From Astropecten irregularis (Eukaryota; Echinodermata; Asteroidea; Paxillosida; Astropectinidae), in contig OZ020252.1 in assembly GCA_963971285.1 (NCBI GenBank), positions 19,753,662 to 19,817,661 of the forward strand: 64,000 nt of DNA. The letters run 5' to 3'. The notes below the pieces were generated by a model, which was given only the letters and a program-made list of their open reading frames with translations, did not search any database and had not been told where the DNA came from. The first letter of the stretch is position 1, and every line of letters starts with the position of its first letter. Below are positions 49,531-63,659 of the stretch, one piece after another. A program made the position numbers and the translations under genes.

Positions 49531-50398
49531 TCAATTAAATTTAACCTCATCAACAATAAAAGTATGATGCCTACAACCTTTCCTGTCCTTTGTGTATATA
49601 CAATTTCACTTTTGAAGGTACTTTCACGTGGAAATCATTTTCAAAAAATTATCATGGTCATGATCAATCTCATGAATATGCATTTTCTGGTCAGAATCTG
49701 CATAAATTATGTAGCAAATAAACTGACCTATAGTCAGACCCCCCGGGGGGCCGGGGTGCTGGGTATCTTGCATGAAGGCGTTTGTTTTCGGTGAGGGGTG
49801 GGGCGGTTATTCAAATTTAGCCAATAATGTGCGTGACTCTCCTTTTGCTGAAAGACTCAATCAAAACAATGTATGTGCTATTATGTTAGCTATGACCTGA
49901 CCATGTCTATCTTTCTCTTCATCGGGTATCATAGTTCATGTTATCGGCCATAACGAGAAAATGATCACTTTTAAATACCAGGCGCAACACAATGCCTCCA
50001 ATCAAGCCCCCATTAAAAGTCGTTTATGAGTTATCTGTTCGTCCCCAAGACAATGCAATTTGCTAATGACCGTAAAAAGGTCAAATTTGGGCCGTCGGTG
50101 TTACGTTCCTGTAACACGTGCAGTAATGATTTTATTGTCCCGCCGTACGGTGAAAAAAAAAACAATGTATCTCGCATTCCAACCAGATAACGCCACACCT
50201 TGCCCGCATTCTGTTCACAAAAAATGCCACCATGAACTGCAGCAAAATACGAGAAGCTCCTGTAACAAAAATTTACCCCCCAAAAAGACAAGAAAGGCAG
50301 CGGTGTTGCTTGTTAGCTATCGAACTGCACCTTAAAAAGGGGCGACATTTGTGAATTTTGAAAAATTATGCTTTTTGGCTGCTTTGACGAGTTGTTTG

Positions 50399-50680
50399 TT
50401 AAAGGTATAGTATCATACTTTGGTCAGAAACCAAAACAGAAATGTTCACAGATTTACGTATAACATACTTATAGGGTATGAATGTGGTGGTGGTTAAACA
50501 TACCGTTAAAATATTTCCGCCTGAAATGGTGTATTTATCCAGAAATTAGTAAAACAACGACCGAACTTCTTGTTGATCTTTTAAAAGATCAAACATAAAA
50601 GAGAAAAGACTTCAGACATACAGTGGCTGTTTTTCACTGTTTTCTCAAAAAGTGGGCACCGTATGGGACTGAAATTCACT
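50399..50680 (+). mobile_element. TTAA MITE, form 1, right end lost
   Basis: TTAA then AAGGTATAGTATCATACTTTG, matching the form-1 interior through AGTGGGCACCGTATGGGACT. Homology stops near 50680, so the right inverted repeat is missing. Confidence 0.75.
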
Positions 50681-51870
50681 AAAAATTTCGGCTAAGGGTA
50701 TAGGCCACCTAGAGCGCCTGTCTTCAACCACCGAAAAGAGCTCTCCTCAGTCGATTGGTACGTTAGTGACGCTGGCAGGCGCGAGGGAACTTAAGTCAGA
50801 CCTCTCTCTAACTCTGTCCCATATTTTCACAGTCATTCACACAGCAGGCTGCAACATATTTCTCGCAAACGACATCCGAAAAATTCTCAAACTTTCTTCT
50901 TATAATCATGTGATGGGAAATCGTTCAAAAATAAGAAACAAATAAGAAACAAGAATAAGAAACAAAATACCTTTATTAGCTACTTTCGCTTGTTCAAGGA
51001 AAACCTTTTCAATTAATTTCAGAGCCCCGTGTGAACAGGATTCTAAAATGACCCTAAGTAATGGTTCAACCGTTATACGTCATTCTGATCAGCACGGCTT
51101 GTGGAGGTTCTCTTAATCGTATGAATAGAAATGCTGTCAATATTAGAGTCATGACATTATACTCATACTACGCATGCGCAGATATCGATTTAAAATATCA
51201 TTACATACTGTACATTATCACTCTCAGGGGATTTCAGCAAAACGTCTGAAATTGCGCGCATGCGCATCGGACGACCAGTCATCAATCCGGCACTTTGCGT
51301 GTCAAGTCAAAAACGCGGCGTATTATAAATATATATAAAGTCATCAAATCAGTTGACAAGTTTCGCCCACGTTTTTACCATAAGGTCAACATCAACAGCA
51401 AAAAAAAGAAGTGTGTAGTTTTCCTAGCTGCTGTTTTGTTACCTTATAGCTGCATGCAGAATAAGAACGGTAGAAAATAAACCTGTTTTTCCCTTCTCAC
51501 CTCAGTGTAAAAGTAGCAACACAGATCAGTTTCTTTATACGTTGTCAGTTTATTATTGTTTTGCTCTCTTTTTACCACCACGCGGTTCTGCTTAACGGGG
51601 AGGTCGCACTTGCAACCGGACACGGCCACGGACATAAAAAACAAAAGTTTCGGTTTTATTTCTTGGCACGGCTCCTGTAATATACTCGCCAGTGAAATCA
51701 TCGTACGTGTATGTGAAAAAAAAGCAAGCTAGGATACTTCATGGAGCACAAATGTTAAAATATTTCAGAACAATAATAATAAAGAACATTGTCAGCAACA
51801 ACATTAGGCCTCTTTATTTAACACAACAACGAGTTAATTAAGAAAGACAAAGACATCGTGCTATAAACAT

Positions 51871-52119
51871 CAGGGGCCAATTTCATAAAGCTGCTTAAGC
51901 ACTATAATTTTTGTTAAGCATTAAACGTCTTCCTTGATCAAACAGGATTGCCAACCAAATGTTCATGTGATGTTTACTGCTTTTGACGTATATCCGGCCA
52001 TTGTTTGCTGAGCATAACATTCACAATGAGTTTTGGCTGGCGTACTGATTTTATTTACCAAGGTTTTTGGTGCTAAAGCAAATTTTGGTGCGTAAGCAGC
52101 TCTATGAAATTGGCCCCTG
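51871..52119. mobile_element. Second copy of the CCAATTTCATA MITE
   Basis: CAGGGGCCAATTTCATAAAG at the left and CTATGAAATTGGCCCCTG at the right, with GCTTAAGC/GTAAGCAGC just inside. Confidence 0.78.
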
Positions 52120-52370
52120 GTTGTTGGCAAACGGTTAATTGTGAAGTCGATAGCACAGCTCTGAAACGGAAGATTACAATGTCAAAATCAGAACTGTTCG
52201 ATAGATCGACGAGGTGAAACGAAAAAATATGGTTTATTTCCAAATGTTATCACAATGTAAAAAATAGTTTAAACTATTTTTGGCAAACGTACTGTACGTT
52301 TGCCATAGACAGTGGTTGGAAACAAAATATTTGAACTATAGCCTAGGCCTACACAATGATTTAGATGTAT

Positions 52371-52491
52371 TACAATCGATCGGAACTCGAGTTACAAAGG
52401 ATAACCCTTCGTATAAGGGGGGTCTATCCTACTTGCGTCACAAGTCCTACGATTGATAGTAAGTTACGATGAGTTTAGTGAAATCGACCTT
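52371..52491. mobile_element. GTCGATTTCAC-family MITE, left end lost
   Basis: Begins inside the element with CGGAACTCGAGTTACAAAGG and ends GTTTAGTGAAATCGACCTT. Confidence 0.68.
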
Positions 52492-54942
52492 AGACTAGAA
52501 CGCTTCGCACTGATGTGGGTAGAAATATCTCCAGCAGTCATTACGGCGTTACAGTGAAAATTAATCACTGTTGAGATACCGTGAACGAAGCATGCGCGGA
52601 GATCAATATTGCAATTCGGAGGTGGCCGGTTCGAACCTCGCAACGGCAATAAACCCTTGACGGGAAATTCGCCTGAAGATTCGCTGCACTTACTATACTG
52701 ATATCGTCACCAATAGGCCCACATGCGCTCTCTTAATTTCAAAGGATGAACAAGTAACAAATCCAAAATGCAAACATCAGCGACAGAAAGTATAGGCCTA
52801 GCAGGAATTACATGTTCTAAAAATCAAATCAACTGTCAATAACAATTTCACCAAATTAGCTATTTTTTGTCATAGTATTTCGTGCAAGAACGGTTTCCAC
52901 TGAAAATCATCGCGTCCCTAATAATAGGGAACGTTTTACAAAAGTTTTTTTTTTTTTAATCAATATTATTATTCAATCATCTCTTGCAACTATACTCACA
53001 GTTAATGATGGTCGCTCAAAATCGTCATCAAATTTTGCGAGCGGAAAAACAATTCATTTAATTTTGTTTAAGACACACTGAAAACAATGGTTGAGGTTTG
53101 AATGTGAATGCGAGCGAACATCGGTTTGGCTGACCGTCTGGACTTCACCAAAAAAAAGGCGGCTGCGAAGAGGGTACGTACCTGTTTAAATAGTACTGAG
53201 CACTGATGAGTTGTTGCGTGGTGGTGATTCTAGCTCACAGATAGCCTATTTTCACAGACAATATGACTGTATAGGCAGTTGATATCAAGACGCGTGTAAA
53301 ATATCCAAGATTGGTTATCAGGATAACTCAAGTTAACAGAATTATCATCACAGTCTGGCGAGACGAGATAACTTGCTAATAGCATACCGCATTAGTTGTT
53401 ATCCACGGGTTTTGTTCTCTTGGTGGTCTGTGATAAAGATTGGTATCGTGGAGAAAACAAGTGGAGGTATAGGAGTACAGCTAGGAGATTCTCGTCTTGG
53501 TTCGGAAGCTTTGGAAGGGACAAGTTTGCTCCTGGTGCATGGTTACAAACTGATTGAATGAATTTTATCCTGAGAATCAGGTCTTAATATCACATACATA
53601 CATACACATCTCATCAACTAGATCCCTATGCCGGCACAGCAACCCACTATTATAATACCTCCCGTAAACAACTACTCGCAGTGATGCCATCGAGTTTTGG
53701 CCACGCCCACGTCTCAAACTTTGCCAGCGTCACGTTGAAACAACCACGGAGGTGAGAAGCAGCCCAAGCGGTGGGATGGCACGTGGGGACCAGGCCGAAC
53801 TCCAGAAAAGAAAGTCAAAAACATACCAAAGAGCCCACCCACTCTCCACTGCCTATGCGATGCGAGATACCATCCATGCACAGACGCACGGCACGGTATA
53901 CCTAACGGCACTCAGTCTCGGTCGCTACCCTGAGCTGAGCTGGGAGGCCCCTGGCAGGTCGCGACGGCTCGACCCTGGCCTCCTTTCAGCCCAGACGTGT
54001 CCCCTATTTTCAGTGTTTGTGCCTGGAGTTTGGAAACTGGATCGGGGCTTGATGTTGGTGAAAACATTAAATTGAGATGGGTAAAAAAACAACTCACAAG
54101 CCTTTCTGGAGTAGTAGTAGTAGAGAGAGAGAATTGGATCACAATCTAAGATTATTTTGGGATTATCTCAGACCCAGTTGTATATGCTTAGTATAATGAA
54201 CGTAGAAGTCCTTTTTAATTTGCCGATAGTATACCGACATCTTCCGCGAGATTCCTCCACATGCAATTGCATGGAGTTAAGAAGGCCTGGCGGTTCGATC
54301 TTAGAAGGATCTTTCTCAATGGCTAAATAACAAGAGGGCAAGTTATTGTACACAACTTTTGCAGTCATGAATATTAAATAGCAATGTACGTGACGTCATA
54401 ATCAGTCCCTTATTTGATTCTCCGCCCATGCACTTTGCTTGAACTGCAAGCGAATCTCACGTGATAGCTAGGATTCCTTTTAGATAATGAGAATCTCATG
54501 TTATGTGACGTTAATCATTATGCGCATTCCTTGCCATTGTTTCTTCATTTTATCACAGCCAGACATGCATTATTTGGTGATTTGTTTTTAATTCACTTTT
54601 AAAGAGGTAAAATACTGAAGTATGCTATAACCATGCCACGCGCTATAGTGCATTCATTCCTCGTCAATCAACTGGCATGCGGGTAAACTCAGCACGCGGT
54701 AAACCCAGCACGCTGTGGACGTGTTTGTGCGTTCATAAAATGCGCTGATCATTTTACAGTATTAATGAGACAACAACACCGGTATTATAAGATGACAATA
54801 CTTAAACGTCGCTCATAAAACACCTCATCGTCGATCGTGATGAGACAGATATTCTCACGGGAACAGCAGCTGTAGGCCTGTGACTGTATCATCAGTTGGT
54901 CCAAGGCTCACTCATCCCAATACAGGGTCATTTTCAAAGGTT

Positions 54943-55428
54943 CCTATGGTTGCACCCAAGTAAATAAACTCCCATAGACAACAGTGATAAATCCTCGAAC
55001 TTCAACAATCATTTAAAAATATACAGAACTCTCACAGCTGTTCAAGTTACACAGAAAAATGATGAGGAACATGTCACCTTTCATTTTCTTTTCATTTTAT
55101 GGTAGGGTGACCATTGAATTTTTGAGATATACTCATTCTCAGACCCCTAAAACAAGGTATGGATCACTCCAATCAAAGAAGCCATTTTCAAAAAAACATC
55201 CCTCTGCAAAGCGGCTGAAATAGACCCACTTTCTCACCCAATTGCATCAAAAATGGTCACAAATGGAAGCCCAGAGTCCAGGCAGGAGGTCCAGTGCCAT
55301 ATTTCTTCAATCCTTCATTTTCATAGCTCTCACAACTCTCTTATTTAAAATATATTGAGTGCTTAACTTTTATTAATGAGCTCGGCGGACGGGTTTTGGC
55401 CCTATTTACTTGGGTGCACCCCTATGGG
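54943..55428. mobile_element. ~490-bp inverted-repeat element
   Basis: CCTATGGTTGCACCCAAGTA at the left, TACTTGGGTGCACCCCTATG at the right. It directly abuts the next element at ~55430. Confidence 0.68.
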
Positions 55429-55429
55429 C

Positions 55430-55572
55430 GCGTTTACGAAACGGAGGCTCAGTCTCAGGCTCCATTTCGTGAATCCATTCTCACATAATGGATATAACTA
55501 CAGGATTTTGGCTGCGGTCCAGTTGTAGACTCTCTAGTTTGAAAATGAAAACAGAGCTTCAGCTTCAATGTA
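55430..55572. mobile_element. Half copy of the GAAACGGAGGCTCA element
   Basis: GTTTACGAAACGGAGGCTCA at the left, then matches the reverse complement of 58003-58230 down to AAAACAGAGCTTCAGCTTCA. The far end is absent. Confidence 0.62.
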
Positions 55573-56170
55573 ATACCACAACCTATTATTTTCAGCATGG
55601 ATGACAGAGCTATAGCCTACGTGACATGCTAGGAGACACCATCACCGGAGAGGGCGTGCGCGTCGGTATCATCCCCGTGACGTCACTCGTCGTGACTATT
55701 TCCATAGTAACTATCCGCAGAAAGGTGACATCATGATTGAAACCGTACCGTGTCCCCTTCCGTTCATGATCAATCTCTGACAAAGTCACGTGATTGGGTA
55801 CTGCTCGTGCCATTGTGTTATCAGTTCAGAAATTTACTCATTTCAAAACATGTTGTTGTTTATTTTGCACAAAACAATAATAAAATGCAAACAGGTAGGC
55901 CTACTATGATTTTGTGAGTTCCTCTAACTTACATTATAAGTAAAATACCCCTAATTTGCGGTATTTTCTTGAAAGTGTCTTTCGGCCAATGACATGATTC
56001 GATTGGTCAGCGGTCTCTTGTCACGGTCAAACGTCTTGACCATGAGGTTTATAGAAAGGGCCGAAGCACCGGGAATTGTCGGAGTAATAATGGGAGCGGC
56101 TGCACAACGTGGACATTTCGTGGTTTCGGTCTCAGTTATACAAATGAAAGCTTGCCTTTGCTGTTGCTGC

Positions 56171-56543
56171 TTGAAGGTATAACACATGACTGGTAAAGGT
56201 CACAGACCAGCCCTCACGCTTTGTCTGATCAAACATGTACACAAAACAATAAACCTGTGAAAATTTGAACTCAATCGGATATCTGAGTCACGCGAAAATA
56301 GCGACAACCCGACTCGATTGTTCATATAAAACATAAAGAATGATTTTGATCTTACCCCGAGATCAAAACTGTTTTCAGTCTTTGTTTGACTAATTTCTTG
56401 ATAAATACACCATTTCAGGCGGAAATATTTTAACGGTATGTTTCTACCAGCATCACCTTCTTTATACCCTGAAAGTTATAGGTAAATCTGTTAACATTTC
56501 TGTTTGGGCACAATATGTTACCAATCCTGTACTGTACCTTTAA
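56171..56543 (+). mobile_element. TTAA-type MITE, form 2
   Basis: Left end GAAGGTATAACACATGACTG, right end ACCAATCCTGTACTGTACCT then TTTAA. Long match to the other form-2 copies, including GATCTTACCCCGAGATC. The left TTAA has mutated to TTGA. Confidence 0.78.
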
Positions 56544-57692
56544 ACAAAGATACGTACCGATACCAATAGCTATATAGCTATTATCACGTCTGAAAAAAAA
56601 AATTGTTTTTAATAACACAATACATAGAGCGCCTATTTTAATATGCTACAAAACGCTTGCATCCTCCTGTTTTTTCTACCCTTACGGTTTCCAAAAACCA
56701 CGACAAATAATTGATATTTTTATACCGTTTCTCAAATGATTTGACAGGTTTCATAGTAACTATGCGTCGTCTCACACACTGTAGTATCATGGTCGTATCA
56801 ACACGGCAGATTATTAAGAATGATTGACCCATAAATCTATCGCAATATGAGTTAAACAAAATATATTTTCAGTCAGTCTGGATTTCGGCGTAGAAAAACA
56901 AAATAATGCTGCGTCAAAACAGATTATTGCAACGTGAACCAGACTATTCTTGCAATGACGTCCGTTGACTTTTTGGACAAATATTTATTACGGTGTCTGT
57001 TACAAGACAGTATCCGTCATACTTGGATTTCAATCATAAAACATCTCATAATTATTATAAGTGTGAGTATAGTCATGAATGGACGGGACTCAGTTCTGAA
57101 TTATGGACGGTCTGTTCTACCGTACCGTGAGTATGAACGATTGTTCTTCTTCATTGAGTCCAGAGACCCAAACTCGAAAATGGAGAGACTAATTTCTAGC
57201 AAACCAAAATATGGTATACTGGGCTTATGAAAAGAACATACACGATAGAATTAGGAATATGTTTGTCATTTGTCACTAGTGCGGACGCTTTAGAAGTCAC
57301 TCTATAGGTTTAAGGGCATGCAACAAGGAGCATGTATAGGATGAAACATTAACTCGTCGCAGCCGAACAAGAATCAATACGCCATTCCTCTTGAAACTGG
57401 CTAGATCCTTGGGATGAATGGAAAAAAGTTTATACCACGAGGTGAGAAAGGGTTGTGATTGGCTCTTTTGGTACAGCTAGCTCAACTGTTTGGGCAAGAA
57501 CAGGCCGAATGATTCGCCCCTGCCAAGCCCAGTCACTCTGATACGCATATAGCTATTAAACAGACGAGGAACCCTCATTTGCCTTGAAAATATCGGGTAG
57601 AAGACATTACTAATGACCATACAGATCAACATTGAAAGAAAAGGTTCATCTTGAACCTAACTCCCGACGAAACAGATTAAGAACAGCGTCAT

Positions 57693-57855
57693 GGGGTCGA
57701 TTTCCATGAAGCTCTATACGAGCGATCGTAACTCGAGATTCAAAGGATAACCCATCGTATCCTTCGACTTCTACATGAGGCTGCAAAGTATCATGAGTCT
57801 TACGAAAGTTACGATTGATAGTAAGTTACGATATGTTTGGCAAAATTGACTCCTG
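57693..57855. mobile_element. GTCGATTTCAC-family MITE
   Basis: GGGGTCGATTTCCATGAAGC at the left, core AACTCGAGATTCAAAGGATA, right end TTTGGCAAAATTGACTCC. Confidence 0.72.
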
Positions 57856-57870
57856 TACTTAGAGGTAAAC

Positions 57871-57989
57871 TGTCACTCTCAAGTAATGGTGTCCTTTCAT
57901 ACGATAACACTTTTGCAGGATTTCGCAACCATGAGAGAATTTCTCAATGGATGAGAGGTTTTTTTAGCGTTGTGTGAAAATGCCTTTAG
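57871..57989. mobile_element. Right half of the CGCTAAAAAAAC element
   Basis: Matches 36431-36650 from TCACTCTCAAG through CCATGAGAGAATTTCTCAAT to GCCTTTAG. Confidence 0.65.
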
Positions 57990-58002
57990 TCCACTCAGTT
58001 CA

Positions 58003-58230
58003 GCATGCGCGGTCAGAAACGGAGGCTCAGGCTCATGCTCCAGCTCTATCATCCATATGCTGAAAATATGGTGTTTCACTGAAGCTGATGCTCTGTTTTC
58101 CTTTTCAAACCAGATAATCTACTTCAGAACCACATCCAAAAGCCTCTATTTTGATACACGTTATTTCAGAATGGATTCACGAACTGGACACGGAGGCTGA
58201 GACGGAGCCTGAGCCTCCGTTTCGTAAATG
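58003..58230. mobile_element. GAAACGGAGGCTCA inverted-repeat element
   Basis: CAGAAACGGAGGCTCAGGCT at the left; AGCCTGAGCCTCCGTTTCGT at the right. Confidence 0.68.
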
Positions 58231-59592
58231 CCCTATGTACCGGTTCTCGATCGCCCAGCGACCATTGAGCCCTAACCTCATCACGTTTCCATGGCAACAA
58301 ACCAACATGAAACTTCCATTTTGGGGGGCCAGTCTCTTTGTCGGCCCCAAAAGATTTACAAGACAGTAACCGATAACATCATGCTGACGCCGTGTTTGAA
58401 ATTTATCAATTCGACAGAAAGTGCCGTGCAATGAAGTAAGAATATGGCCCTTACCTAGTAAATCAGCCTCGATCCCAGTCAAACTAAAAACGAAAAACGA
58501 TCCCGCGGTCTCGGAGTGGCACATCGGTCCCCGTAGCGGAATGGCTGAGGACAAAATCTCTGGCTGGTTTTATATGAACCGTCTTGATACCAACAAAACT
58601 CTCGTGTTTTTTTTTTTCGGGGGACGTGTTGGTGGCTGTGTGTACACTGGCCCACGTGTTTGTTCTGCTCGACGGTACGTGCATATACGCATATCATGCA
58701 AGAGCAAGAGACAGCGCCATAAAACATTTCCAAAATGCCAATAGTTGGGGGAAATTTATCACGCGTTGTCATGTCATCCACTGACAATAATTATCCGGGA
58801 TTGTTTTTTGTCTCTTTCCTGCTGAGTAAAGGTGAAATCTGGCTAATAACTGTTGCGGCTTTACATAATATAGCGTGGGAGTTTCTCATACGGTATATAA
58901 TTCGCCCACGTGTAAGAACGAACGCCAACAACGAATGACTGTGTGCACAAGACGGGCTGATTTGAACTAATTGAAGTCTGTGGTAATTAAAAACAACACA
59001 TTTTTTGGTGAAGTTTGCGTGTACTGCAGTGGGACAGACTTGGATATGCAATGATGAAGGCTCAGGTTTAGGGTATTATTTGATGCTTGATTGATTAATT
59101 AACTGATTGATTGATTGGTTGGTTGGTTAAGCTCCACCCTAATTATCCAATTCTTCTTGCAATCAAGAAGACAAGATGCCACTGCCCTTAGCCGCTAATT
59201 AAGACAAATTGGGGTAAAGGAACCGCGAAGATTCTTAAACATTGGAGCTCAGCAGTCCCACGCCTCCCCATCCATCCACCGACTAGCTCACTAACGACTG
59301 TTGATATGCCGCCAAATCATCAATTTCAGAAAATTACAAGCGATCAGTCAATAGAGCAAAGTTTGTGACAAAATGAAGTATTGGCTATTAGATGTAACAT
59401 TTAGGCCTACCCCCACCCACTACGAATACAAACAGTTTCGTCAACTCTAAACTGCATATTAGAAAAGGAAGATATTGTTCGTTATTATTCATTTGTGCGT
59501 AAGTTCTGTTTAACTGATTATTTCTATACAAGTAATCAACCGCTGGAATATTATTGCTCATTAGCCAAAATATTGACCTGGAATTTATAAAA

Positions 59593-59703
59593 TGCTTGGA
59601 GTTAGGAGGGCCTGACACGTTTCGATCCTAGCGGGACCTTATAGCCTTTGAGAAAGATCCTGCTAGGATCGAAATGCGTCAGGCCCTCTTAACTTCAAAC
59701 ATA
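59593..59703. mobile_element. Hairpin element (GAGGGCCTGACACGTTTCGAT arms)
   Basis: Two ~32-base arms, GGGCCTGACACGTTTCGATC and GATCGAAATGCGTCAGGCCC, separated by ~30 bases containing GAGAAAGATCC. Single-arm relatives occur near 1830-1875, 16018-16050, 24003-24050, 40742-40790, 42358-42410 and 54278-54330. Confidence 0.68.
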
Positions 59704-62370
59704 ATTAATTTCTGTATAGTCTTTGCTTTTACCTAATATAATTTATGTACTAATAATGTTTACGTATTTTCGTAATTCGTTTTTCGGTGTCTTGTTTGTT
59801 GACGTAGTTAGTTAGGCCTATGTAACCCTCCGTTTACCGGTGTATCATTGATAGTTATATAGTTAATTAGTACATTTTAGAGATACATTTTTGTTCGTCA
59901 ACTTCAGACCGAACGTACATCATTTGAAGTAATCAAGTATAATCAAGTACAGCCATCTGTTACGTTTATGCTGTTTGATATTAATATCGGCATTGGTAGC
60001 CTAAATTATTTTTCAACTCGAGGCCTGGCTATACGTCATATATTGTGCACTTGAACAGCTCAGTAAGGGAACAGTTTCACGTATACGTACGGTAAGGTGT
60101 ATACCAAATGCGCTGTATGCACCGTGTCCCATCAGTAATGCCCTCCGCTAATTATTAAGACAGCAGGGCTTGTGACGCGGCTTCTTAAGCGGCCCAGGGC
60201 GAGCTAAACACGCTCGTCCTAGCTAGCTCGGCGCGGCGAAATAAAAATACCGACTGGCACTAGCTGACAACGTACACGTTACCAAGACTCGCCGAGTCAG
60301 ACATTCCATCTCGGGCAGGTAACATCATCTCTTGTTTGGGTCATCGTCCGCCCACTCACGCCACATCTAGTCCAGAACCAATACATCAAAGACGGTATTA
60401 TACAGAAACCAAAAACAATATGATGATAATCATAGACCGGCCCTCTAGCACACGCGGCTTGTTGTTTAATTTTCTGCTGTTATATTGATTGGTTTGTTTT
60501 CCACACTAACAATCTTCTTCATTTTTTGTTTGGTTCATATACCAATGTCCAGCGAAAACATTTTATCTCCTCCATTCGTGCGTGGAGTTCCATTCCATAT
60601 TTTGTGGAGTTACAGAAAAATACCATCTGGCGTGGGCTGAGTATTCTCCTGCATTGCACAGTGTAATCGGGGACCGAGATCAGGCATTGCAATCGCTATA
60701 AATACGCAGGACTTTGTTTCAATCACCGCAAAATGATGAATCAAAACCGGACAAAAAAATAAGGTCATAATGAAGTAGAGGTGAGCAGCGCAGGAATGGG
60801 GCTTATTCGCTGCCGCTTCAACATAACAGAGCTGCCGCTTTGAAAACAACAACAACGATATTATAGATGTTTTAATTTCACCCAGGGGACAAACATAATA
60901 TCAATGAGATATAAGTGCTGATTAAACATTTAAGACTTTGCCGTTGCACCGTGTGCAAAATGTACAAAAATATCTTCTGTAAGTGTGTGGTTCTGAGAAG
61001 AACCGGTGGTATTTAAACAAAATAAAACATTATTGAAAATCGGGTCATCAGTCCCATCAGCCAATTGAAACCTAAAGGTAAACTAGAAACAGTTGTCGAT
61101 TTTACACTTGATTATTTGGTTCATGCTCTGACAGTATGTCGTCTATAAATATACCATCCTTATAGTTTGGGAATGGTGCCATTGTGCAGCGTGCTAAATC
61201 CGTCACTACTTTAAGGCACTTTGCTCCCATTCACGCGGGAAGTTAATCTTTTTCTTCTAACCAATCATATCGTCTGCTCACAGACCGTAGTAGAAAGCTG
61301 GGTTTCTATACTAAGCTCAAACTTGTTGTTTGTTGCATCTCATGTGGACAAGAAGCTCCAATTTCAAGCATTCAATGGCAGCACTAGGCTAGTGCTTCTT
61401 GCTATGGGCTTCTAGGTTTCACTGGAAGACGTATAAATGAAAGTTATTTGACCACAAAAGTGACAAATAAATGAGCGGTCAAATTCTCGGCTACCGCAAT
61501 GATTTTTGTCTTGCATGCCGTATACCCAGGCCCAGGTGTACCCCCGGCCCAGCCCGATCAGATCCCTGCCACACCATGCATGGTGGGCCGATGTTGGTTG
61601 CAACAACCACAGAGTAGGCAGGGATCGAGGATCGATCGTATGACCCAAATTTTGAAAGGGGGAGCCGGTCGTTAGCATCTCTGGGTGGCCGGCTAAAAGT
61701 GGTTCGCAAGTCCAGCGGTCCGCTCATCCGTGACACCACACGGGGACTGGTGCTGAAGTCTTGCCCCGGAAAACAAACCCCGAGTCCCCGACAGTTGCAA
61801 GCAGCAGTGGGTTGGGGGTATCAAGATTCTCCACACACTGTGGAGCTCATGAACTTGAGAATTCTAAGTTCGGGATGTCGAATTTGGTCCAAATTCTGGC
61901 TACAATCTACATGACGAGTCAACCAGTGCAAAAGATAAGTGCTGGATTATCTAGATAAGTCAGAAATGAAACAAAATGTATCGACCAAACAGAGGTCCTT
62001 TAAACAATCGCGCGTATTGGAGAGAAAAGCATTCTACCATTAACTCTCTTCCTTTTAGACGACCATACCTTTCCACAGAAGACACACGTGGTGTCACCTA
62101 CAATTTCCCCTGTATTCTTTTTCAAATCCTTAAGAAAGATTTCGAATAAGGACATTGTGCGAGATTCCCATGCACAGCGGGACTATCAGAGGGTTTCGTC
62201 CGCCATCTTGTAGCCATTTCTTGATAATTTGAAAGATGGTAGTCCCCCAGTCCTTGGCAAACTAGTATTAGAACAGACCCATTGAATTCCAAAACAAGGC
62301 TATGCCAGCATGGATGTTATACGAGCCGTTGCTGAGTATATAGACCAGGCCTATGCTCTACCCCAACGCG

Positions 62371-62739
62371 TTAAAGGTCTTAATACATGATCGGTAAAGG
62401 TCACAGAACAGCACTCGCACTTTGTCTGATCAAACATGTAGGCCTACACGAATGATAAACCTGTGAACATTTGAGATCAATCGCACATTTCAGTCAAGAG
62501 TAAATAGCGAAAACCCGACTCCGTTTTTTAATAAAACATAAAGAATGGTTTGATCTTACCCCGAGATCAAAACTGTTTTCGGTCTTTGTTTTACTAATTT
62601 CTGGATGAATACACCATCTCATGCGTAAATATTTTAAGGTATATTTGTACCAGCACCATCTTCATATCCTGAAAGTTACACGTAAATCTGTGAACAATTT
62701 ATGTTTGGGTATGTTACCAATCCTGTACAGTACCTTTAA
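62371..62739 (+). mobile_element. TTAA-flanked MITE, form 2
   Basis: TTAA at 62371-62374 followed by AAGGTCTTAATACATGATCG; TTAA at 62736-62739 preceded by CCAATCCTGTACAGTACCT. Complete copy. Confidence 0.82.
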
Positions 62740-63015
62740 CAGGGACACACAGTCCTTCACCTCGGGATTATTTTTAAAACAAAAGTGTGTCAATTAATAA
62801 AAAAAAAATGCCAATAACCTTCAGGTCCTGGAGTTTAAGAGCATCTGAGACTGAGACAGTCTGCTGGCAGGGTGGTGGGTGAGTGACTCCGGCGGAGGTA
62901 GGGGGAGAAAGAAATAGGGGAAAAGGCCCTCGAAGTAGATGGGGGCAATACCGGTATATGGTCCCACGACGCTTCAGCGCTCCCGCGGCACGTGTTCAAC
63001 ATTTGTAGGCCCATA

Positions 63016-63344
63016 TTAAAGGTAGTATCATACTTTGGTAGCATACCGAAACAGATATCTCCACAGATTTATACCTATAACGTACAGGGTATAAAGATGG
63101 TGATGGTAGAAACATACCGTTACAATTCTTCTGCCTGAAATGTTGTATTTATCCAGAAAAGGGTGAAACCAGTAACCAAAAATAAAAGAGAAAAGACTTA
63201 AGAAATATTGTGGCCTTTTTCTCAAAAAGTGGGCACCGTATGGGACTGAAATTTTCACAGATGACTGTTACTGTATCTGTCTTGATATTTGTACCCATGA
63301 ATCTGCATTTCTTTGCCAAAACCAAAGTATGATACTTCCTTTAA
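63016..63344 (+). mobile_element. TTAA-flanked MITE, form 1
   Basis: TTAA at both ends, termini AAAGGTAGTATCATACTTTGG and CCAAAGTATGATACTTCCTTT. Part of the central region is deleted relative to 34478-34842. Confidence 0.82.
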
Positions 63345-63659
63345 GGAATTCCTCTCATACATCCATACTAAATTTCCTTCTCTCTCTTTCTATTTTTTTT
63401 TTTGCATCCAACAGCCTAATCAATGCCACGTGGTGGTACATGTGGGTCGCCCCTGGTTCATATGGCGGGTAGAAACCAGCCGTCTTTTCCCAGCAAAGGA
63501 GGCCTCTTCAAAAAATGACTTTCAAATTCATTTCTTGGTGAGCGAGTTTATTTTCTTATACTGCACATCCATATAATACACACATTGCCATATCCTACCA
63601 TGCATGGCAACATGATAGCAACTAACACATTCTTTTGTGGACTTTTTGGCCGGAAACAA

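Noticed and set aside
52600-52650. tRNA gene at GGTTCGAACCTCGC
   Set aside because: Only a B-box-like string is present; no acceptor stem, A box or anticodon arm can be formed around it.
53752-54075. 107-codon + strand frame and overlapping - strand frames
   Set aside because: No domain, no homologous repeat and no convincing splice sites; probably chance in a GC-richer patch.
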